NCBI GenBank assembly: GCA_964499865.1
Contig: CAZCPY010000083.1
Coordinates: 1 to 13,478 of the forward strand
Direction of reading: 5' to 3'
Source: JANOGU01 sp964499865
GTDB lineage: Bacteria > Pseudomonadota > Alphaproteobacteria > Rhodobacterales > Rhodobacteraceae
Length of the DNA: 13,478 nt
In this document: piece after piece, positions 6,674 to 13,316 of the stretch
How the letters are laid out: each line of letters opens with the position of its first letter
Position numbering within the stretch: position 1 is the stretch's first letter
The notes under the pieces: model-generated
The model's database searches: none
Told to the model about the DNA's origin: nothing
Seen by the model: the letters and a program-made list of their open reading frames with translations, nothing else
Translations under genes and position numbers: made by a program

Positions 6674-7884
6674 CCGGCCCCTTGGCGGGCCTGCGGGTGG
6701 TGGAAGGCTCGGCCTTCGTGGCGGTGCCGCTGGCGGGCATGACCCTGGCGCAGATGGGGGCCGAGGTGATCCGCTTCGACCGCATCGGCGGCGGGCTCGA
6801 CGCGCGGCGCTGGCCGGTCACCGCCACGGGCGCAAGCCTGTTCTGGGCCGGCATGAACAAGGGCAAGCGGTCGCTCGCGGTGGACATCGCCCGGCCCGAG
6901 GGGCAGGAGATCGTGCAGGCCCTGATCTGCGCGCCCGGCCCCGATGCGGGCCTGTTCCTGACCAACCTGCGGGCAAGGGGCTGGATGGACTGGCCTGCGC
7001 TGTCGGCGCGGCGGGCGGACCTGATCATGGTCAGCCTGGCGGGCACGCGGCGGGGCGAGCCTGCGGTGGACTATACCGTCAACCCCGCCCTGGGCTTTCC
7101 GACGGCGACCGGCCCCGAGGGGTCGGCGGACCCCGTGGCCCATGTGCTGCCCGCCTGGGACTGCATCGCCGGGCAGATGCTGGTCGGCACGCTCCTGGCC
7201 GCCGAACGCCACCGCCTGCGCACCGGTCGGGGCGGGCTGGCAGAGGTCGCGCTGAAGGACGTGGCGGCGGCGATGGTGGCGAACCTCGGCATCCTGGGCG
7301 AGGTGCAGGTCAACGGGGTGGACCGGCCCAAGGCCGGGAACGCGCTATACGGCGCCTACGGGCAGGATTTCGTGCTGGCCTGCGGCACGCGGGTGATGGT
7401 CGTGGGCCTGACCGCGCGCCAGTGGCGCGGGCTGGTCGAGGTCACGGGGACCGCCGCCGCCTTGGCCGGGGTGGCGGCACGGCTGGGGCTGGATTTGTCG
7501 CGCGAGGGCGACCGCTGGCGCGGCCGGGCGGCGATCACCGCGACGCTGGCGCCCTGGTTCGCGGCGCGCACCCTGTCCGAGGCCGCGCCTCTGTTCGACC
7601 GCGCGGGCCTGACCTGGTCGGTGTTCCGCAGCTTTGGCCAGGCCGCGGCCGAGGACCCCGACCTGTCCGCCGACAACCCAGTCTTCGCGCGGATCGACCA
7701 GCCCGGGATCGGGCCCCTGCTCGCGCCCGCAAGCCCCGTCGCCTGGTCCGCCCACCCGCGCCAGCCCCCCGCCCCCGCGCCGCGGCTGGGCGCGGATACC
7801 GAGGCGATCCTGGCCGAGGTGCTGGGGCTGGGCGCGGGCCAGATCGGCCGGCTCATGGATGCGGGCGTGGTGGCGGGGCCCTGA
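6670..7884 (+). CDS. mct: Mesaconyl-CoA C1:C4 CoA-transferase-like (2-methylfumaryl-CoA isomerase), type III CoA-transferase
   Basis: A 404-residue family III (CaiB/BaiF) CoA-transferase. The opening LRVVEGSAFVAVPLAGMTLA (residues 8-27), IRFDRIGGGLD (34-44), LFWAGMNKGKRS (57-68), VDYTVNPALG (133-142), HVLPAWD (158-164), ALKDV (194-198) and the terminal GVVAGP (399-404) match, as I recall it, the Chloroflexus mesaconyl-CoA C1:C4 transferase far more closely than formyl-CoA transferase or methylacyl-CoA racemase. D164 sits where the catalytic aspartate that carries the acyl anhydride is expected. The Chloroflexus enzyme moves CoA within one molecule, turning 2-methylfumaryl-CoA into 3-methylfumaryl-CoA. 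Its ATG overlaps the hydratase stop (ATGA), so the two are translationally coupled and probably work in sequence. Family membership is certain; the exact reaction is a strong inference. An alternative is an itaconate or other dicarboxylate CoA-transferase. Confidence 0.88.
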   Translation: MTGPLAGLRVVEGSAFVAVPLAGMTLAQMGAEVIRFDRIGGGLDARRWPVTATGASLFWAGMNKGKRSLAVDIARPEGQEIVQALICAPGPDAGLFLTNLRARGWMDWPALSARRADLIMVSLAGTRRGEPAVDYTVNPALGFPTATGPEGSADPVAHVLPAWDCIAGQMLVGTLLAAERHRLRTGRGGLAEVALKDVAAAMVANLGILGEVQVNGVDRPKAGNALYGAYGQDFVLACGTRVMVVGLTARQWRGLVEVTGTAAALAGVAARLGLDLSREGDRWRGRAAITATLAPWFAARTLSEAAPLFDRAGLTWSVFRSFGQAAAEDPDLSADNPVFARIDQPGIGPLLAPASPVAWSAHPRQPPAPAPRLGADTEAILAEVLGLGAGQIGRLMDAGVVAGP

Positions 7885-7922
7885 CATCCGGCGCGGCGGC
7901 GCGCCTTGCGGCACGGGTGCTT

Positions 7923-7956
7923 CCCTCCCCCATCCCGTTCCCGTGACGGGGGAGGG
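7923..7956. repeat. Intergenic inverted repeat (copy 1 of a shared GC-rich stem)
   Basis: CCCTCCCCC (7923-7931) and GGGGGAGGG (7948-7956) are perfect 9-base arms around a 16-base loop. Exactly the same arms recur at 11761-11783 between trkA and trkH. This copy lies between the 3' ends of the convergent CoA-transferase gene and the oxidoreductase remnant, so it could also act as a bidirectional terminator. It resembles REP-type dispersed palindromes. Confidence 0.6.
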
Positions 7957-7988
7957 CAGGCGCACCGGGCCGGGCGCCGGGCGCGGCT

Positions 7989-8531
7989 TTCCGCCCGTCG
8001 GGCCAGCGCCGCGGCCACCGTCGCTGCCCAGGGCGTCGTCGGCCGTCCGTTCAGCCGCGACAGGGTCCGGCTGTCGTCGAACAGCGCCCCCCCGCCCGCC
8101 TGCACGTCGGCATCGGCCAGCATGCGGGCAAAGCCCTCGGGCAGGCCGAAACCGGCGAGGATCCCGGCATGGGCCACCGCGGCCAGGTCGGCGCAGGGGA
8201 TCGCCTTGCCGGTCAGGCGCGACACCTCGGCCGCCATTTCGGCAGAGCTGTGCGACGTGTCGCCCGCGAGGTCGTAGACCGCGCCCGCGTGCCCCTCGCC
8301 CGCCACCGCCGCGATCGCCTCGGCATCGTCCGCCCGCGCGGCAGAGGAGAACCGGCCCGCCCCCGCCGACCCGATCATGCCCCCCGCGGCAATCGCGCCA
8401 CCAGGGGCGGCGGTGCGGTTTTCCGTGTACCAGCCGTTGCGCCGGAAGGTGAAGGCAAGGCCCGAGACGCGGACCGCCGCCTCGGTCGCCTTGTGGCCGG
8501 CGGCCCGCATCAGGGGCGAGGTGTCGGCAGA
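7989..8531 (-). pseudogene. C-terminal remnant of a QorB/NmrA-like NAD(P)H oxidoreductase
   Basis: On the minus strand these bases encode the last two-thirds of a QorB (YtfG)-like quinone oxidoreductase of the NmrA/atypical SDR family. The segment begins SADTSPLMRAAGHKATEA directly after an in-frame TGA (8532-8534). It continues with FRRNGWYTEN, VYDLAGD, GLPEGFARMLADADV and ALFDDSRTLSRLNGRPTT, which track the E. coli protein with essentially no gaps. The N-terminal roughly 115 residues, including the glycine-rich dinucleotide-binding motif, are absent: only about 28 bases separate the breakpoint from the hflX stop. The 3' end has also lost its stop codon and reads on into the repeat at 7923-7956. 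Both ends damaged with an intact middle suggests a fairly recent deletion. The remnant ATG at 8510 would give a fused, meaningless product. The stretch 7885-7988 holds only the repeat hairpin. Confidence 0.8.
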
Positions 8532-8545
8532 TCATGGCGCAGGCG

Positions 8546-8559
8546 GGCCGCGCGCGGCC
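8546..8559. terminator. GC palindrome abutting the hflX stop, possible weak terminator
   Basis: GGCCGCGCGCGGCC is a perfect 14-base palindrome directly downstream of the hflX TGA. It could form a 5-base stem hairpin at the end of the hflX transcript, but no T-run follows on the minus strand and such palindromes are common at this GC content. Confidence 0.3.
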
Positions 8560-9870
8560 TCAGCCCAGGTCGCGGTAGCGCCGTTCCTGCCGGGCGGTCC
8601 AGCGGACGGTGACGGCAAAGCCCGTCTCGGTGGGCGCCTCGGACAGCACGACGCCTTCGGCGTGCAGCCAGGCCCGGCGGCGGCCGTCGGTGAAGGGCAC
8701 GGGGACTGTCCGTTCGGTCCTATCCTCGTCGAAGGTTTCGCAGACGGCGTCGAGCAGGGGCGCCACCCCCTCGCCCGTCAGGGCCGAGACCGGGAAGACC
8801 CCTTCCCGCGCCTGCGCCGCCAGCGCCGCGCGCCCGGTGGCGTCCACGCGGTCGAGCTTGTTCCAGACCTCGATCAGGGGCGTCGCCTCGGCCACCCCCA
8901 GCGTGCCCAGGATCTCGGCCACGTCCGCCGCCTGTTCGGCCGTCTCGGGGTGGCTGATGTCGCGCACATGCACGATCAGGTCGGCTTCCAGCACCTCTTC
9001 CAGCGTGGCGCGGAAGGCCGCGACCAGTTCGGTGGGAAGGTCGCTGATGAAGCCCACGGTGTCGGACAGGATCACCCGGCGCCCCGAGGGCAGCGCCACG
9101 CCGCGCAAGGTGGGGTCGAGCGTGGCAAACAGCATGTCCCGGACGAGCACCTCGGCCCCGGTCATGCGGTTGAACAGGGTGGACTTTCCGGCGTTGGTAT
9201 AGCCCACCAGCGCGACGATGGGGAACGGCACCTTGCGCCGCGCGGCGCGGTGCAGTTCGCGCGTGCGCACCACGCGGTCGAGCTGGCGCCTCAGCTTGAC
9301 GACCTGTTCGTCGATGGCGCGGCGGTCGGCCTCGATCTGCGTCTCGCCCGGGCCGCCGACGAAACCGAAACCGCCGCGCTGGCGTTCGAGGTGCGTCCAG
9401 GCCCGCACGAGGCGCGTGCGCTGGTAGGACAGCGCCGCCAGTTCCACCTGAAGCACGCCCTCGCGCGTCCGCGCGCGGTCGGCGAAGATTTCCAGGATCA
9501 GGCCGGTGCGGTCCAGAAGCTTGCAGCCCCAGGCCTTTTCCAGGTTGCGCTGCTGCACCGGGCTGACCGGGCCGTCGACCAGCACGAGGTCGATGTCGCC
9601 GCGGAAGCGGTCGCGCAGGTCGGTCACCTTGCCCGACCCGAACAGCGTGGCCGGCGTCACGCGCGGGATGCGCACGACCTCGGCCCCTTCGACCGAAAGG
9701 CCCGGCAGGGCGGCGGCCAGCGACACCGCCTCGGCCAGCCGCAGGTCGGGCAGCCTGCGGCTGCCCGCGCCGCGCAGGTCGGGGTGCAGGACCCATGCGC
9801 GCGTCGGCTTCGCCGCGGTGTCGTGACCGCGGGCGGCGCGCCGTTCCTCGAAGAGATCCTCCTCGGTCAG
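8560..9870 (-). CDS. hflX: GTPase HflX, ribosome-splitting factor, predicted CTG start
   Basis: A 436-residue GTPase that binds the 50S subunit and splits stalled or stressed ribosomes. Numbered from the proposed CTG: N-terminal HflX domain at about 20-205, including TLFGSGK, RTGLILEIFADRARTREG and the signature GGPGETQ (172-178). The G domain has P-loop GYTNAGKS (223-230), DTVG (270-273), NKLD (337-340) and SAL near 362. A GTG at 9726 would give 388 residues but would cut off TRAWVLHPDL, which matches the first strand of the HflX fold. The open frame upstream contains no ATG, GTG or TTG. CTG at 9870 overlaps the hfq stop as CTGA and has GAGGG 6 bases upstream, so it is the best start. The overlap implies translational coupling to hfq, the usual partner. 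Function is certain; the start codon is inferred. Confidence 0.95.
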   Translation of the reverse strand: MTEEDLFEERRAARGHDTAAKPTRAWVLHPDLRGAGSRRLPDLRLAEAVSLAAALPGLSVEGAEVVRIPRVTPATLFGSGKVTDLRDRFRGDIDLVLVDGPVSPVQQRNLEKAWGCKLLDRTGLILEIFADRARTREGVLQVELAALSYQRTRLVRAWTHLERQRGGFGFVGGPGETQIEADRRAIDEQVVKLRRQLDRVVRTRELHRAARRKVPFPIVALVGYTNAGKSTLFNRMTGAEVLVRDMLFATLDPTLRGVALPSGRRVILSDTVGFISDLPTELVAAFRATLEEVLEADLIVHVRDISHPETAEQAADVAEILGTLGVAEATPLIEVWNKLDRVDATGRAALAAQAREGVFPVSALTGEGVAPLLDAVCETFDEDRTERTVPVPFTDGRRRAWLHAEGVVLSEAPTETGFAVTVRWTARQERRYRDLG

Positions 9871-10100
9871 TCCTCGCCCTCGTAGAGGTTGATCGGCCCG
9901 CCCGGCATGATCGTGGAAATCGCGTGCTTGTAGACCAGCTGCGACTGGCCATCGCGGCGCAACAGCACGCAGAAGTTGTCGAACCAGGTGATCACGCCCT
10001 GCAGCTTGACCCCGTTGATGAGGAAGATCGTGACCGGGACCTTCGCCTTGCGGACATGATTGAGGAACGCATCCTGCAGATTCTGCTTGTCGCCAGCCAT
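9867..10100 (-). CDS. hfq: RNA chaperone Hfq
   Basis: A 77-residue Sm-like protein that forms a hexameric ring and pairs small RNAs with mRNAs. Q9, D10 and F43, together with YKH at 57-59, make up the proximal-face uridine pocket and match the E. coli residues. The distal-face A-rich RNA site has F26, V31, K32 and Q34 in place of E. coli Y25, I30, K31 and Q33. The lateral rim reads RKAK (17-20), basic as required for annealing. The C-terminal tail is short and acidic (NLYEGED), as usual in alphaproteobacteria. The 116-base spacer upstream of the gene probably holds its promoter. The leader contains five ARN triplets reaching the ribosome-binding site, suggesting self-repression. hflX overlaps its stop by 4 bases. 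In alphaproteobacteria Hfq affects nitrogen-fixation and stress regulons, which suits the linked ntrX. Confidence 0.98.
   Translation of the reverse strand: MAGDKQNLQDAFLNHVRKAKVPVTIFLINGVKLQGVITWFDNFCVLLRRDGQSQLVYKHAISTIMPGGPINLYEGED
9877..9881 (-). promoter_or_regulatory. Ribosome-binding site deciding the hflX start
   Basis: GAGGG on the minus strand, inside the last codons of hfq, is 6 bases before the CTG at 9870. No other conventional start codon in the hflX frame lies between here and 9726, so this site supports CTG initiation. Confidence 0.5.
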
Positions 10101-10108
10101 CGCCGCCG

Positions 10109-10123
10109 CCTTTTTTTCTTGTT
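10109..10123 (-). promoter_or_regulatory. A-rich (ARN)5 leader element overlapping the hfq Shine-Dalgarno, candidate Hfq autoregulatory site
   Basis: Read on the minus strand this is AAC AAG AAA AAA AGG: five consecutive A-purine-any triplets, the motif bound by the Hfq distal face in well-studied species. The final AGG is also the Shine-Dalgarno, 8 bases before the ATG. Hfq bound here would block its own translation. Autoregulation of hfq is known in E. coli and Sinorhizobium; its use of this site is inference. Confidence 0.45.
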
Positions 10124-10216
10124 AACCCTGTCCCTGCGCGCGGCCGGGACCGCGCGGGCCGAGTATGGACCGGCTTTGCCGCTGAAATCCAGCCCCCAAA
10201 TCAGTCCGTTACCGCC

Positions 10217-11731
10217 CTATCGCCGCCACCCCCCGGGGGCCAGCAGCGCCAGCACCGCCAGCACCTCGAGCCGCCCGACGATCATCGCCGCGGCCAGGAT
10301 CACCTTGACCTCGGCGCCGAGGTCGGCATAGGCGATGCGCGCCTCGGCCGCAACCGCCGCCAGGGGCCCGGTATTGCTGACCGCGGCGACGGTCAGGACC
10401 AGTGCGCGCTCGAACTCCACCCCCGCCAGCGACAGGGCGGCCATCACGGCGGCCAGCGTCAGCGCGAACAGCATGAAGAAGATCCACGCGGCATAGGCGC
10501 CCTCGTTGCGCAGCCGCCGCGCCATCTCGCCGCCACCGGCCACCGAATGGGGGTGCACGATGCGGTCGAGCTCGCGCTCGCCGTGGCGGGCCAGCGCATA
10601 GACGCGCAGAAGCTTGAGGCCCCCCGCCGTGGTGGCGATGCCGCCGCCGATCATCGCCAGGCCAAGCAGCATCAGCCCCGGCGCCGGAATCCCCGACCAG
10701 GCCCGCGCCTCCACCCAATCGGAGCTTTCGAACCCGGTCGTGGTCAGGAAACTGAGCGCGGTGAAGGCCGCGCCCCAGAACGCGTGCAGCGCTGCCAAGA
10801 GGTCGCGCCCGCCGTCGGTCTCGATCGCCGCGACCCAGTTGCGCAGCATCACCGCGGTCGGCACCAGCACCAGGATCGCGGCCGCCATCCGCACCTCGTG
10901 GTCGCGCACCAGCGGCAGCGACCGGTCGGCCAGCGCGGTGCCGGGCAGGCTGCGGCGGGTGACCGCCACCAGCAGGAAGGCGAAGACGAAAAGCTCGGCC
11001 CAGAAGCCCGCGAAGGCATCCGTCAGGCCGACGCCGGGCAGGATGCCGCTGGTCGACAGCGTCGACATCGCCAGCGACATCGCCATCAGCCCGTCTTCGC
11101 CCGCGATCATCAGAAGCACCCACAGCGCCAGCGTCAAGGCGGTATAGGCCGGCAGGATCGTCAGCGTGTGGCGCACCAGGCGTTCCGAGGGGTCGGCCAG
11201 CCGCGTGATCTGCGCCCCAGCCGCGCGCCCCGGCACGCGGCCCGACAGCACCTCGACCCCGCCCAGGTTCTGCGGCGCGAGGATCGCCGCCCCCGCGATC
11301 AGGATGAACGCCCCGCCCAGCCAGCCGACCACGACGCGCCACAGGTGCAGCGACGGCGGCAGGCGGCCCGGGGTGTCGTAGACGGTGGCGCCGGTGGTGG
11401 TCAGGCTGGACACCATCTCGAACCAGGCGTTGAGGAAGGTCGTGTCGCGCAGCGCCTGGTGGAACGGCACCGCCAGCACCACCGGCAACACCACGAAGGC
11501 CCAGGCCAGCGCCGCAAGCTGGCTGCGCGGCCCGTCGGACGGACGGCGGGCAGAGGTCGCGATCGCGATCATCGCCGTCAGCAGGAAGGTCAGGACGGCG
11601 GCGTAGAGGAACACCCGCGCCGTGCGGTGCGCGTCCATCGCGCTGGCATGGGCGGCCGGCAGCAGCATCGCCAGCGCCGAGAAGCCCAGCAGGATCACCA
11701 GAAGCGGCAGGGAACCCAGGCGCCGCATCAT
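10217..11731 (-). CDS. trkH: Potassium uptake channel subunit TrkH
   Basis: A 504-residue inner-membrane potassium channel subunit of the TrkH/KtrB superfamily, built from four pseudo-repeats of membrane helix, pore loop and membrane helix. All four selectivity-filter loops are visible: SSLTTTGATVYD with G114, MSTLSTSGILPG with G229, LSFLTTTGFESSDW with G333, and VAAVSNTGPLA with G455. The conserved GGGIATTAGGLK (362-373) follows the third loop and ends in the lysine typical of this position. The N-terminal 60 residues contain two hydrophobic helices, as in TrkH rather than the shorter KtrB. The protein begins with two adjacent ATGs (11731 and 11728), and neither has a clear Shine-Dalgarno, so initiation could be weak or coupled. 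TrkA, encoded upstream, is its cytoplasmic nucleotide-sensing regulator. The pair should give TrkAH-type potassium import. Confidence 0.95.
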   Translation of the reverse strand: MMRRLGSLPLLVILLGFSALAMLLPAAHASAMDAHRTARVFLYAAVLTFLLTAMIAIATSARRPSDGPRSQLAALAWAFVVLPVVLAVPFHQALRDTTFLNAWFEMVSSLTTTGATVYDTPGRLPPSLHLWRVVVGWLGGAFILIAGAAILAPQNLGGVEVLSGRVPGRAAGAQITRLADPSERLVRHTLTILPAYTALTLALWVLLMIAGEDGLMAMSLAMSTLSTSGILPGVGLTDAFAGFWAELFVFAFLLVAVTRRSLPGTALADRSLPLVRDHEVRMAAAILVLVPTAVMLRNWVAAIETDGGRDLLAALHAFWGAAFTALSFLTTTGFESSDWVEARAWSGIPAPGLMLLGLAMIGGGIATTAGGLKLLRVYALARHGERELDRIVHPHSVAGGGEMARRLRNEGAYAAWIFFMLFALTLAAVMAALSLAGVEFERALVLTVAAVSNTGPLAAVAAEARIAYADLGAEVKVILAAAMIVGRLEVLAVLALLAPGGWRR

Positions 11732-11759
11732 GGGTGGGGCCCGGCGGGCTGCGGGCGCC

Positions 11760-11784
11760 TCCCTCCCCCCTCGTGGGGGAGGGA
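11760..11784. repeat. Intergenic inverted repeat (copy 2) in the trkA-trkH spacer
   Basis: TCCCTCCCCC (11760-11769) pairs with GGGGGAGGGA (11775-11784), a 10-base stem with a 5-base loop. Nine bases of each arm are identical to the repeat at 7923-7956, though the loops differ. It occupies the 121-base spacer between the trkA stop and the trkH start. In RNA it would form a very stable hairpin that could stop or dampen transcription from trkA into trkH. Confidence 0.6.
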
Positions 11785-11852
11785 TGGGGTGGGGGGGCGC
11801 GCGGCTTGGTGCATGGGCGATGGCACGGGCGATGGCCTTCCGGGTCGCCGCA

Positions 11853-13229
11853 TCAGAAGAAATCGATCGAGACCTGCAGCAGGCGCTCGACCTCGGGGAC
11901 GTCCTTGGCCATGGCGAAGACGGCGATGACGTTGCCTTCCTCCAGCCGCAGGTCGCCCGTGGGTTTCATCACGCGGTCGCCCTTCATCACGCCGCCGACC
12001 AGCACGCCTTCGGGAAACTCGATGTCGCGGATGTAGCGTCCCGCCAGCGGCGAGGTGGACAGCACCTGCGCCTCGATCAGTTCCGCCTCGGCGTCGCCGA
12101 TGGAATAGACCGCGCGCACCTTGCCGTGACGGATGTGGCGCAGGATCGACGATACCGTCGTCGCCCGCGGGTTGATGTAGGCGTCGATGTCGAGCGCGCC
12201 CATCAGCGGCACCAGCGTGGGGTCGTTGACCAGCGCGATCGCCATCGCGCAGCCTGCCTGCTTGGCCCGCACCGCGGCCAGCAGGTTGGTCTTGTCGTCC
12301 TCGGTCACCGTCAGCACGGCGTCGGCACGGTCGATCCCGGCCTCGGTCAGCATCTCGATGTCCATGCCGTCGCCGTTGAGCACGATGGTGCGTTCCAGCG
12401 CATCCGCCGCCCGTTCCGCCCGCGCGCGGTTCTTCTCGATCACCTTGGCGCGCACCCGGTCGGTCCGCGCCTCGAGCGCACGGGCCACGCCCAGGCCCAC
12501 GTTGCCGCCGCCGATGATGACCACCCGCGCCTGCTTGCGGGTCGCCTTGCCGAAGATCTCGAGCGTGCGGTTCATGTCCTCGGTATGGGTGAAGACATAG
12601 ATGCGGTCGCCCGCGAAAAGCTGGTCGCCCGCCTCGGGCGCGAACAGCCGGTCGTTGCGCCGCACCCCCACGACGATGGCGCGCAGGCTGGCGAACAGTT
12701 CGGACAATTGCCGGAGCGGCGTGTTCAGGACCGGGCAGTCGTCGTCCAGCACGATGCCCAAGAGCTGCGCCCGCCCGCCCATGAAGCTTTCGGTGTCGAA
12801 CGTCGCCGGCGCCGCCAGCCGTTGCAGCACCGCCTCGGCCACCTCCTTCTCGGGCGAGATCACCACGTCGATGGGCAGGTGGCCTTCGGCGTAAAGGTCG
12901 GCATAGGCGGGGTCGAGGTAGCTGCCCGCGCGGATGCGGGCGATCTTGCGGGTGATGTTGAACAAGGCATGCGCCACCTCGCAGGTCACCATGTTGACCT
13001 CGTCGGAGTGCGTCGCGGCGATGATCATGTCGGCGTCCCGCGCGCCCGCACGGTCCAGCACGTCGGGGTGGCTGGCAAAGCCCGCGACGCCCTGCACGTC
13101 CAGCGTCTCGGTTGCGCGGCGCACGAGGTCGGCGTTCACGTCGACGACGGTGACGTCGTTCTTCTCGCCGGCCAGATGGCGGGCGATCTGCCAGCCGACC
13201 TGCCCCGCGCCGCAGATGATGACCTTCAT
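11853..13229 (-). CDS. trkA: Trk system potassium transporter regulatory subunit TrkA
   Basis: A 458-residue cytoplasmic gating ring subunit for TrkH, with two tandem RCK units. The first RCK_N (about 1-125) has GAGQVGWQIA (7-16) with VVDVN (28-32), in which D30 contacts the nucleotide ribose. The first TrkA_C unit is at about 140-225. The second RCK_N (about 235-355) has IIGGGNVGLGVA (238-249) and the acidic/basic end IEKNR (264-268). The second TrkA_C unit is at 370-458. NAD(H) and ATP/ADP binding to these domains is known to open or close the channel. The length equals the usual TrkA (about 458). The ATG begins at the first Rossmann strand and has GGAG 10 bases upstream. It lies 87 bases after ntrX and 121 bases before trkH, the normal alphaproteobacterial order. 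Confidence 0.97.
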   Translation of the reverse strand: MKVIICGAGQVGWQIARHLAGEKNDVTVVDVNADLVRRATETLDVQGVAGFASHPDVLDRAGARDADMIIAATHSDEVNMVTCEVAHALFNITRKIARIRAGSYLDPAYADLYAEGHLPIDVVISPEKEVAEAVLQRLAAPATFDTESFMGGRAQLLGIVLDDDCPVLNTPLRQLSELFASLRAIVVGVRRNDRLFAPEAGDQLFAGDRIYVFTHTEDMNRTLEIFGKATRKQARVVIIGGGNVGLGVARALEARTDRVRAKVIEKNRARAERAADALERTIVLNGDGMDIEMLTEAGIDRADAVLTVTEDDKTNLLAAVRAKQAGCAMAIALVNDPTLVPLMGALDIDAYINPRATTVSSILRHIRHGKVRAVYSIGDAEAELIEAQVLSTSPLAGRYIRDIEFPEGVLVGGVMKGDRVMKPTGDLRLEEGNVIAVFAMAKDVPEVERLLQVSIDFF

Positions 13230-13316
13230 CGTCTTCGCACTCCGGCGCCGTTCGGGCTTCTGTGGCAGACGCAGGCGCGGCGGTCAATTCCGCGGAGCAC
13301 GGGGGGGCATCACGGG
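13230..13316. other. ntrX-trkA spacer
   Basis: These 87 bases hold the trkA ribosome-binding site (GGAG, 13240-13243 on the minus strand). A lone TTGACC lies at 13282-13287 on the minus strand and resembles a -35 box, but no acceptable -10 follows at 16-18 bases. I see no terminator hairpin, so read-through from ntrX is possible. Confidence 0.4.

Noticed and set aside
8377..9885. Long plus-strand frame antisense to hflX
   Set aside because: It is the complement of the conserved HflX GTPase motifs and has no family signature of its own.
10137..10156. Hairpin CGCGCGG/CCGCGCG between trkH and hfq as a trkH terminator
   Set aside because: On the minus strand it is followed by an A-rich rather than T-rich tract, and such GC palindromes are common at this composition. 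It may still be a structured part of the hfq leader.
10547..11929. Long plus-strand frame antisense to trkH
   Set aside because: It is a His/Arg/Gln-rich shadow of the TrkH membrane helices and also runs through the intergenic repeat.
13282..13287. TTGACC on the minus strand as a trkA promoter
   Set aside because: No acceptable -10 hexamer follows at 16-18 bases.
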